A stretch of 8,258 bases of DNA from Anaerolineae bacterium (lineage in GTDB: Bacteria; Chloroflexota; Anaerolineae; E26-bin7): contig JAOZOT010000116.1 in the NCBI GenBank assembly GCA_029933115.1, positions 1-8,258 on the forward strand, written 5' to 3'. The notes beneath the pieces were generated by a model. It did no database searches. It was not told the origin of the DNA and worked only from the letters and a program-made list of their open reading frames with translations. Both the position numbers and the translations under genes were made by a program. This document shows positions 1-5,748 of this stretch, piece by piece; the stretch's first letter is position 1, and each line of letters starts with the position of its first letter.

Positions 1-924
1 CCGTACTTTCCGATACCACTCGATGGTCCGGCGCAGCCCTTCTTCAAACGGTACTGCGGCTTCAAAGCCGAACTCCTCGCGAGCGCGGCTGATATCCAAT
101 GAACGTCGGGGCTGACCGTCGGGTTTGGAGGTGTCCCACACGATCCGGCCTTTGAAGCCGCTCAGTTTCACAATGAGTTCTACCAATTCTCTGATGGAAA
201 TCTCGAAGCCAGCTCCTAGATTGACCGGCTCGCTTTTGTCGTATCGCTCCGCCGCCAGGATGATACCCCTGGCTGCATCCTCGACGTAGAGAAACTCTCG
301 GGTAGCCCGCCCTGTGCCCCATACCACGATATGGTCTTCTCCTTGTTCCATGGCGTCGAAAACCTTCTTGATAAGAGCGGGAATGACGTGCGAAGATTGA
401 GGGTCGAAATTGTCACCAGGGCCATACAGGTTGACAGGCATCAAGAAAATCGAATTGAACCCATACTGCTGCCGATAAGCCTGGGATTGTACCAGCAGCA
501 TTTTCTTGGCCAATCCATAAGGGGCATTGGTCTCTTCTGGGTAGCCGTCCCATAGGTTTTCCTCCTTGAAAGGGATCGGCGTGAATTTAGGATAACAGCA
601 GATGGTCCCCAAGGCCACGAATTTTTTCACTCCGGCCAGTCGGGCTTCTTCCATTAGTTGCACACCCATGATGATGTTGTCGTAAAAAAGCTCTCCCGGC
701 TTTTCCCGATTCAATCCAATGCCTCCTACCTTGCCGGCCAGGTGGATCACTATATCCTGGTCGCTTACAGCCTTTCGACAGTTTTCCGGCTTGCGCAGGT
801 CACAGTCCGCTGACCTGGGAACGGTTATAGAGGCTCCTTTCTGGCGTAGTATTGATACTACATAGGAGCCGAGGAAACCGGCTCCGCCGGTGACCAGCAC
901 CTTTTTACCCGCCCAGAACGACAT
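1..924 (-). CDS. fcl: GDP-L-fucose synthase-like NAD(P)-dependent epimerase/reductase (3' end cut by window edge)
   Basis: By family, this extended short-chain dehydrogenase makes GDP-L-fucose (or a related 6-deoxyhexose) from GDP-4-keto-6-deoxymannose by 3,5-epimerisation and NADPH reduction in the cytoplasm. The frame is open for 308 codons from ATG 924 to base 1, and the family is about 310-325 residues, so only the extreme C-terminus is missing. Visible motifs: Rossmann TGGAGFLG (residues 12-19), YGLAK with Tyr136 and Lys140, Cys109, NLYGPGDNF (165-173) and SHVIPAL with His179; these fall at the same numbers as the E. coli enzyme. The catalytic Ser107 position is Thr here (LGTICCYP, 105-112). 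ATG 924 is preceded by AAAGGAG with 6-nt spacing. It lies 20 bp after the Uma2 gene and is presumably co-transcribed. GDP-fucose synthase is the best call, but a reductase for another GDP-6-deoxy sugar cannot be excluded. No GDP-mannose 4,6-dehydratase is seen here. Confidence 0.88.
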   Translation of the reverse strand, partial: MSFWAGKKVLVTGGAGFLGSYVVSILRQKGASITVPRSADCDLRKPENCRKAVSDQDIVIHLAGKVGGIGLNREKPGELFYDNIIMGVQLMEEARLAGVKKFVALGTICCYPKFTPIPFKEENLWDGYPEETNAPYGLAKKMLLVQSQAYRQQYGFNSIFLMPVNLYGPGDNFDPQSSHVIPALIKKVFDAMEQGEDHIVVWGTGRATREFLYVEDAARGIILAAERYDKSEPVNLGAGFEISIRELVELIVKLSGFKGRIVWDTSKPDGQPRRSLDISRAREEFGFEAAVPFEEGLRRTIEWYRKVR

Positions 925-944
925 CCGATGCTCCTTTAACTGTT

Positions 945-1562
945 CTACCTGACAAAGACTGCGTCTGTAGCTATCTCAAAGCCAGGGAGCACTTCAGAAC
1001 GAGCTGTCTCGCCTGGACCCCATTTGCCCAACAGGGCATAAGTCCCTTCTCGCAGTACGAAGACTTCGATAGTGTCGGCATCGGGATCCACGATCCAGTA
1101 CTCCTGCACACCGGTTTCGGCGTACAGGACGACTTTTTCCCGCCGGTCTACCCACCAGTTGCTCGGTGAGAGCACTTCTACCACCAATAGCGGGGCGCCT
1201 TCAATCTGCTTTTCGCCTACCATCTCCGGGCGGTCGGCCGGGATGACGATTATGTCTGGCTCCACAGGCGTCTCTTGCCCCGGCAGCATCACGTCAATGG
1301 GAGCATCCAACAACTCCCCCAAGTTATGCTCCCACAGGAAATCTTCAATGGCGCGTTCTAGTCGGCGTGAGACCCGTTGGTGTCTGGGTGTGGGGGCTGC
1401 GGTCATGTGAAGCACTCCTTTGATCACCTCATAACGCCAGCCATCGCCGGGCAAACGGAGCCAATCCTCGTAGGTCCATTCCCCTTGACGGGGCGGCCAA
1501 GGACGCTCAACCTGCTCCCCACCAGCCGGCTTGACTCGCTCTTCTACTGTCTGTGTGACCAT
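945..1562 (-). CDS. Uma2 family protein (DUF820), PD-(D/E)XK endonuclease fold
   Basis: A 205-residue member of the Uma2/DUF820 family, which has the restriction-endonuclease-like fold and is often expanded in cyanobacteria and Chloroflexota; its cellular role is not established. Visible family features: WTYEDWLRLP (29-38), RYEVIKGVL with Glu45 (43-51), EPDIIVI with Asp103 (101-107), LLVVEVLSPS with Glu129 (125-134), Lys143 in DRREKVVLYAETGVQEYWIVDP (split here as 139-150 and 151-160) and a C-terminal strand region. The acidic residues and lysine expected for the active site are present, so it is not obviously dead. ATG 1562 is chosen because GAGG sits 6 nt upstream; an in-frame TTG at 1589 would add nine residues and has no comparable site. 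It lies 43 bp after the sugar dehydrogenase and 20 bp before the fucose-synthase-like gene. Its job in a polysaccharide operon is unknown, and it may be a passenger. Confidence 0.88.
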   Translation of the reverse strand: MVTQTVEERVKPAGGEQVERPWPPRQGEWTYEDWLRLPGDGWRYEVIKGVLHMTAAPTPRHQRVSRRLERAIEDFLWEHNLGELLDAPIDVMLPGQETPVEPDIIVIPADRPEMVGEKQIEGAPLLVVEVLSPSNWWVDRREKVVLYAETGVQEYWIVDPDADTIEVFVLREGTYALLGKWGPGETARSEVLPGFEIATDAVFVR

Positions 1563-1568
1563 CTTCCA

Positions 1569-1572
1569 CCTC
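1569..1572 (-). promoter_or_regulatory. Ribosome binding site choosing ATG 1562 for the Uma2 gene
   Basis: GAGG on the minus strand with 6-nt spacing to ATG 1562. It favours this ATG over the in-frame TTG at 1589. Confidence 0.6.
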
Positions 1573-1605
1573 ACATCAGGCAAAGTCAAACAGCGAACCG
1601 AAGGA

Positions 1606-2925
1606 TTAAACGTTGCCCACGCCTTTGTAGATGAACCCTGCTTCGTGGGCTTGCTTCATGCCAAAGACGTTACGTCCGTCAACCAGAACCGGCAGCCGAA
1701 GTTGTGCTTTCAGGTTTTCCAGGTCCAACTCGCGGTACTGATCATGGGCGGCCATGACCACCACGCAATCTCTGCCGGTCAGCATTTTTTTCGGGTCGCC
1801 GTCGTAGCCACGGACGTAAGGGTCATGCACCGTTACCTCAGCGCCGAGTTCTTCCAGGTGCCTGATAAGAGGGATGGCAGGCGAATTGCGGGTATCATCC
1901 GTGTTCTCTTTGTAAGCGTAACCCAGGACTGCTATACGCGCCTCTTGTATTTCTTTGCCGGCCTGGCGCAGGGCCTCTTCCACCAGTTCGACTATGTGCA
2001 AGGGCATACTGTCGTTGATGGCCCGTGCTGTGGGGATCAGCTTGGCTTCAAAGTTGCCCTGCGCCCCGTGAACCAGCAGCCACGGATCCTTGGGTATGCA
2101 ATGTCCACCCACTCCAGGCCCTGGCAGGTGCATGTCTCGCTGAGGAGACTTGTTCACTAGTTGCCGTACTGCCCATACATCAGCGCCCACGTTTTCGCAT
2201 AGGAGGGCTACCTCGTTGGCGAAAGCGATCTGTACGTCTCGATAGGTGTTCTCAACGGTCTTGACCAGTTCGGCGGTGAGGCAGTCAGTGGGATCCAAAT
2301 CGGCTTTGACGATGCAGCGGTAGAGTTCTACTGCCGCCTGGGCGGTTTCGGGACTCATGCCGCCTACCACGCGGCTGCAATGCTCTATGTTGGCCAGCAG
2401 CTTACCGGGCATGACCCGCTCTGGGCAATTGGCCAAGTAGAAATCCTCGTTCACTTTCAGGCCAGATGCTTGTTCCAGAACAGGCTTGACCACCGTCTCC
2501 ATCGTCCGTGGAGCGATGGTTGATTCGATGATGACCAAGGTGCCGGGTTGCAAATTCTGCCCCAGTTCTTGCAGGGCGGCCTGTAGCGCTTCATAGCCTG
2601 GTTTCCTGGTGGCTTTGTCTACCGGAGTTTCCACAGCGACCAGGGCTATCTGCGCCTGTCGGCATTCGGTATAGTCAGTGGTTGCCTTCAGTCTGCCCTC
2701 TCGGATGACCTCAGCCAAAAGCTCTGGTAGGCCGGGCTCTTTGCCTTCGATAGGGCAGATTCCTCGGTTGATTTGTGCTATCTTCTCGCTGTTACGCCGA
2801 ATCCCCACCACCTGGAACCCAGCTTTGGCAAACATGCAGGCTACAGGTAGGCCCACGTAGCCTAGACCAATGACCACTATCCTGGCCGTCCTGTTATGGA
2901 TGGCTTTCACCAATTCACTTTCCAA
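1606..2925 (-). CDS. UDP-N-acetyl-hexosamine 6-dehydrogenase (WecC-like; nucleotide-sugar dehydrogenase)
   Basis: This cytoplasmic enzyme oxidises C6 of a UDP-HexNAc (UDP-ManNAc or UDP-GlcNAc) to the uronic acid in two steps using two NAD(P)+. The 439 residues match the family length. Domains: N-terminal Rossmann with GLGYVGLP (20-27), ESTIAPRT (134-141), CPERVMPG (167-174), central helical region with Lys222 and Asn226, GPGVGGHCIPKDP (269-281) with catalytic Cys276, then the UDP-binding domain with GYAYKENTDDTRNSPA (335-350). CPERVMPG and GGHC make it closer to WecC/UDP-ManNAc dehydrogenases than to Pseudomonas WbpA, which has a SPEREDPG-type motif. At the end of the second strand, where NAD-dependent enzymes usually have Asp, it reads GIRRNSEK (41-48). 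TTG 2925 is well supported by AGGAG 7 nt upstream. It follows the 3-dehydrogenase gene by 15 bp, supporting a joint pathway. Substrate, and hence symbol, is left open. Confidence 0.92.
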   Translation of the reverse strand: MESELVKAIHNRTARIVVIGLGYVGLPVACMFAKAGFQVVGIRRNSEKIAQINRGICPIEGKEPGLPELLAEVIREGRLKATTDYTECRQAQIALVAVETPVDKATRKPGYEALQAALQELGQNLQPGTLVIIESTIAPRTMETVVKPVLEQASGLKVNEDFYLANCPERVMPGKLLANIEHCSRVVGGMSPETAQAAVELYRCIVKADLDPTDCLTAELVKTVENTYRDVQIAFANEVALLCENVGADVWAVRQLVNKSPQRDMHLPGPGVGGHCIPKDPWLLVHGAQGNFEAKLIPTARAINDSMPLHIVELVEEALRQAGKEIQEARIAVLGYAYKENTDDTRNSPAIPLIRHLEELGAEVTVHDPYVRGYDGDPKKMLTGRDCVVVMAAHDQYRELDLENLKAQLRLPVLVDGRNVFGMKQAHEAGFIYKGVGNV

Positions 2926-2932
2926 GGGATAT

Positions 2933-2937
2933 CTCCT
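2933..2937 (-). promoter_or_regulatory. Ribosome binding site deciding the TTG 2925 start
   Basis: AGGAG with 7-nt spacing to TTG 2925. It is the strongest Shine-Dalgarno in the window for a non-ATG start, and no in-frame ATG lies near the N-terminus of the dehydrogenase. Confidence 0.7.
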
Positions 2938-2940
2938 CTC

Positions 2941-3957
2941 TCACTTTTCCACCAGAGAGATCACTCTGTTCTCCTGGCCTGATTCGACTAGCTTTTGGGC
3001 CAAGGCCAGAACTGCCAAGCCGTCCTCTCCTCGTACTGCCGGCTCTCCGTCTTCGAGCACTGCTTTGACAAAGGCTTCGATCTCGACTCGCAGGGGTTCG
3101 CGCTTCTCTATCTTCAGTCGAATCATATTCCCTTCGCTCACTCCCCGTAGCAGGCCCAGGCTCCCCCACTGGCTGTCAGCGTGGTCGTTCTCATAAAAAT
3201 AGAGGTCCTGGGTCAGATAATTGACCAGAAACATGCCCTTCTCACCGGTCACCGTAAGTTCTCTGATCTTGGTTGGGGTGAGCCAGTTGATACTCAGCAG
3301 ACCGATGACCCCATTCTCGAAGCGCAGCAAACCCGAGAGCAGGTCTTCATGGTCGGTGTGGATCTCCTGCTCCGTCTCGGCGTAGATCCTCTTCACCTCT
3401 GAATCGAGCAGGTAGCGCATAATATCCAGGTCGTGGGTAGCCAGGTCAATCACTACTCCCACATCTCGCACTCTGGCCGGAAAAGGCCCCAAACGCCGAG
3501 CGTGGATCTGAAAAACCTGCCCTGCTTCTCCTCGCTTCAGCCTCTGCTTCAGTTCGACGATGGCCGGATTGAAACGCTCAATGTGCCCCACGGCGAGCTT
3601 GAGCCTCTGGCCGGCAGCAAAGGCCACCATCTCTTGGCCCTCTTCGATGGTGGAGGCGATGGGTTTCTCCACCAGGATGTGACAGCCTCGTTGCAAAGCG
3701 GCCAGCGCCGTCTCGTGGTGAGTCTGAGTGGGCACGGCAATGGAGACCACATCCAGTTCCTCACGGCGTAGCATCTCCTGATAGTCGGTGTAACCTCTGG
3801 TTCCATAAACGTGAGCCGCCCGCTCGACTACTCCGCTATCCAAATCGGCCACGGCTACCAGGTCCACGCCTTCCAGTTCGTTGTAAATTCTGGCGTGGTT
3901 CCAGCCCATGCTCCCCACGCCAATCACGGCTGCCCTGATTTTTCCTTGTCTGCTCAA
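2941..3957 (-). CDS. Gfo/Idh/MocA oxidoreductase, probable UDP-GlcNAc (or UDP-GlcNAcA) 3-dehydrogenase
   Basis: Likely oxidises the C3 hydroxyl of a UDP-GlcNAc-type sugar to the 3-keto form that the neighbouring aminotransferase uses. The 338 residues fit the family. N-terminal Rossmann: GVGSMGWNHAR (13-23) and Asp38 in VAVADLD; EKP (97-99) closes the nucleotide-binding domain; then GHIERFNPA (124-132) and the catalytic DLATHDLDIMRYL (171-183) with His175 and Asp176; the C-terminal beta-sheet domain follows. GHIERFNP and the N-terminal motif resemble GnnA-type UDP-GlcNAc 3-dehydrogenases more than WlbA/WbpB, which lacks this pattern. The start is TTG 3957, which overlaps the aminotransferase stop by 4 bp (TTGA); GGTG sits 7 nt upstream inside that gene, so the two are translationally coupled. 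Fold and pathway role are firm; whether the substrate already carries the C6 carboxylate is not decided by sequence. Confidence 0.88.
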   Translation of the reverse strand: MSRQGKIRAAVIGVGSMGWNHARIYNELEGVDLVAVADLDSGVVERAAHVYGTRGYTDYQEMLRREELDVVSIAVPTQTHHETALAALQRGCHILVEKPIASTIEEGQEMVAFAAGQRLKLAVGHIERFNPAIVELKQRLKRGEAGQVFQIHARRLGPFPARVRDVGVVIDLATHDLDIMRYLLDSEVKRIYAETEQEIHTDHEDLLSGLLRFENGVIGLLSINWLTPTKIRELTVTGEKGMFLVNYLTQDLYFYENDHADSQWGSLGLLRGVSEGNMIRLKIEKREPLRVEIEAFVKAVLEDGEPAVRGEDGLAVLALAQKLVESGQENRVISLVEK

Positions 3958-5039
3958 TCTCTCTCACCTTTGTAAAGCTGTACGACTGTTTCTACGATCC
4001 TATCCAGCTCTGCCTGGCTGAGGGCTGGGTGCACCGGTAGGGAAAGAACCTTCCGGCTCATTGCCTCCGCGACCGGCAGGTGATCGGTGTAGCCTAGCTC
4101 TTGGTAGACGGGCTGTTTGTGCACAGGCAGAGGGTAGTAGATGCCGGTGCCAATGCCTCGCTCTCTCAGTTGCTCGACCATCCAATCCCGCTTCTCATTC
4201 ACCCTGATGGTATACTGGTGGAAAACGTGCCGATGACCACCTTTGACTTGGGGAGTTATGATAACATCTCTCAGATGCTCTGTCAAATAGCGGGCGTTGG
4301 CGATGCGCTTCTCGTTAAAGTCCTCAAGTTTCGCCAGTTGGGCCAGGCCCAGGGCAGCTTGCAAGTCGGTCATCCTGAAGTTGTAGCCCAGGAAATCATG
4401 ATAATAGCGCCTCTTCATGCCGTGATTGCGCAAAAGTCTGACTTTTTCTGCCACCTGGTCATCGTCAGTAGTGACCATTCCTCCTTCAGCGGTGGTTATG
4501 TTTTTGGTTGGATAGAAGGAGAAGCATCCTGCTCCAAAACTGCCCACTTTCTTGCCATTGATGGAGGCGCCGTGGGCCTGGGCAGCATCTTCGATGACAA
4601 CCAGCCCATGCCGGGCGGCAATGTCCATGATGGCTTCCATGTCACAGGGGTTGCCGAAGAGGTGCACCGGCATGAGGGCTTTGGTGCGAGAAGTGATTCT
4701 GGCTTCGATCAGAGTTGGGTCAATGTTGTAGGAAGACTCGTCAATGTCCACGAAAACGGGTCTGGCCCCGACGAAAAGTATAGAATTGGCCGAAGCGATG
4801 AAGGTGAATGGCGAGGTGATGACCTCGTCGCCGGGGCCGATGCCGTGGGCCAGCAGGGCGAGATGCAGGGCGGTGGTACCCGAAGAGGTGGCCACAGCGT
4901 GCCGCACCCCACACATGGCGGCGAAGGCCCTTTCAAACTCCTCGACCTTCGGACCTTGGGCCAGCATCCCTGATTCCAGGACGGCGATGATGGCTTCCTT
5001 CTCCTCATCTCCCATCAGCGGTTTGGCTATCGGTATCAT
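3954..5039 (-). CDS. DegT/DnrJ/EryC1/StrS PLP-dependent sugar aminotransferase (WbpE-like)
   Basis: Transfers an amino group, in this family usually from glutamate, to a keto sugar nucleotide; here most likely C3 of the 3-keto UDP-sugar made by the next gene. It has 361 residues, the usual length. Visible: N-terminal IPIAKP (2-7), phosphate-binding ATSSGTTALHL (50-60), SPFTFIASANSI (76-87), EDAAQAHGA (150-158) with Asp151 facing the pyridine nitrogen, FSFYPTKNITTAEGG (173-187) with Schiff-base Lys179, RNHGMKRRY (204-212), GYNFRMTDLQAALGLAQL (218-235) and the C-terminal IYYPLPVHKQPVY (300-312). ATG 5039 has AAAGGTG 7 nt upstream and no nearby alternative. It is preceded by a 115-bp repeat-containing gap, the longest in the window, and overlaps the next gene by 4 bp. 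The 3-amino assignment comes from context, since 4-aminotransferases of the same family look similar. Confidence 0.93.
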   Translation of the reverse strand: MIPIAKPLMGDEEKEAIIAVLESGMLAQGPKVEEFERAFAAMCGVRHAVATSSGTTALHLALLAHGIGPGDEVITSPFTFIASANSILFVGARPVFVDIDESSYNIDPTLIEARITSRTKALMPVHLFGNPCDMEAIMDIAARHGLVVIEDAAQAHGASINGKKVGSFGAGCFSFYPTKNITTAEGGMVTTDDDQVAEKVRLLRNHGMKRRYYHDFLGYNFRMTDLQAALGLAQLAKLEDFNEKRIANARYLTEHLRDVIITPQVKGGHRHVFHQYTIRVNEKRDWMVEQLRERGIGTGIYYPLPVHKQPVYQELGYTDHLPVAEAMSRKVLSLPVHPALSQAELDRIVETVVQLYKGERD

Positions 5040-5065
5040 TAGCTGGCACCTTTCTTTGAACTGCG

Positions 5066-5125
5066 AGGCAATGGGCCATGAGTCAACGAGTAACGAGGCA
5101 ACGAGTTATGAGTCAACAAGTAACG
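5066..5125 (-). repeat. Two tandem 30-bp direct repeats in the acetyltransferase-aminotransferase gap
   Basis: Units 5066-5095 and 5096-5125 match at 25 of 30 positions. Each contains ATGAGTCAAC and AGTAACG (plus-strand reading). The unit core TGAGTCAAC occurs at 5079-5087 and 5109-5117, and once more inverted at 5162-5170 inside the last codons of the acetyltransferase. On the transcribed strand the core gives TTGACT, a -35-like hexamer, but no matching -10 follows. The repeat occupies most of the only sizeable intergenic gap. Function is unknown. Confidence 0.75.
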
Positions 5126-5154
5126 GCCTGATTCACTCGCTGCCTTCTCACCTG

Positions 5155-5748
5155 CTAGCCCGTTGACTCACGAGGGATAGAATAGATGGCATTGCAGGCC
5201 GGGCAGCGCATCTCAGTTCCATCGGTGGACTCTTCCTTGATTAGCTTGTAGCCGCAGCGGCAGACGAACCCTTTGAGGCGGGCCGGGTTGCCCATCACCA
5301 GCCCGTAATCGGGTACATCTCGTGTGACCACGGCGCCGGCCCCTACCATAGCGAAGCGGCCAATGGTCACATCGGGCAGCACGACTGCCCCGGCTCCCAC
5401 CGAAGCCCCGTATTTCACTACTATTCGCCCCACTTCCCAATCGGCGTCAGCCTTCAACTCTCCCGAGGGCGTGATAGCCCTGGGGATTTTGTCATTGGTC
5501 AGGCAGGCGTGAGGGCCGATAAACACCCCATCCTCCAGTGTGGTCCCATGGTAGATAGAAGCTCTGTTCTGAATCTTTACCCGGTCACCGATGACCACGT
5601 CAAAGTCAATGTAAACACCTTTGCTGATGATGCAATTGCGGCCGACCCTGGCTCCCTCTCTTATTTGGGCCTGGTGCCATATCTTTGTCCCTTCACCTAT
5701 CTCGGCTTGGGGTGACACCTCGGCCGTAGGATGGATCATGACTTTCAT
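5155..5748 (-). CDS. Left-handed beta-helix N-acetyltransferase with C-terminal zinc ribbon (WbpD/WlbB-like)
   Basis: Likely acetylates the 3-amino group of the UDP-sugar made by the aminotransferase, using acetyl-CoA, to give the 2,3-diacetamido product. It has 197 residues. Hexapeptide-repeat coils run from about residue 5 to 145 (for example VSPQAEIGEGTKIW, 11-24; ASVGAGAVVLPDVTIG, 115-130), interrupted by the loop LTNDKIPRA (83-91) whose Asn85 matches the active-site Asn of WlbB enzymes. YGLVMGNPAR (148-157) ends the helix and is followed by a four-cysteine ribbon: Cys163, Cys165, Cys182 and Cys185. ATG 5748 has GGAG 7 nt upstream and the family N-terminus begins at once, so the 56-bp overlap with the upstream glycosyltransferase is real. 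The final residues ESTG are encoded by a copy of the repeat core found in the following gap. Function rests on family plus neighbours; the exact sugar is inferred. Confidence 0.92.
   Translation of the reverse strand: MKVMIHPTAEVSPQAEIGEGTKIWHQAQIREGARVGRNCIISKGVYIDFDVVIGDRVKIQNRASIYHGTTLEDGVFIGPHACLTNDKIPRAITPSGELKADADWEVGRIVVKYGASVGAGAVVLPDVTIGRFAMVGAGAVVTRDVPDYGLVMGNPARLKGFVCRCGYKLIKEESTDGTEMRCPACNAIYSIPRESTG

Noticed and set aside
945..1562. Uma2 gene as part of a CRISPR, toxin-antitoxin or restriction system
   Set aside because: No CRISPR repeats, methyltransferase, helicase or small partner gene is present beside it.
1531..2160. Plus-strand open frame of 209 codons
   Set aside because: It is antisense to the dehydrogenase and Uma2 start; no domain and no reason to prefer it.
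2791..2805. Frameshift or sequencing error causing Arg-Arg in the dehydrogenase
   Set aside because: The frame on both sides is continuous family sequence (GFQVVGI before, NSEKIAQINRG after), so no compensating indel pair is needed.
4101..4973. Long open frame on the plus strand (290 codons)
   Set aside because: It is antisense to the aminotransferase, whose PLP motifs are intact; the plus-strand product has no recognisable domain and reads as a codon-bias shadow.
5040..5154. Promoter in the 115-bp gap (TTGACT appears twice on the minus strand)
   Set aside because: At 17-nt spacing the downstream hexamers (TTACTC, CAGTTC) do not resemble TATAAT; the TTGACT copies are simply part of the tandem repeat.
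5109..5170. Terminator hairpin from the inverted TGAGTCAAC copies
   Set aside because: The stem is 9 bp with a loop of about 44 nt and no U-tract; one arm is inside coding sequence.
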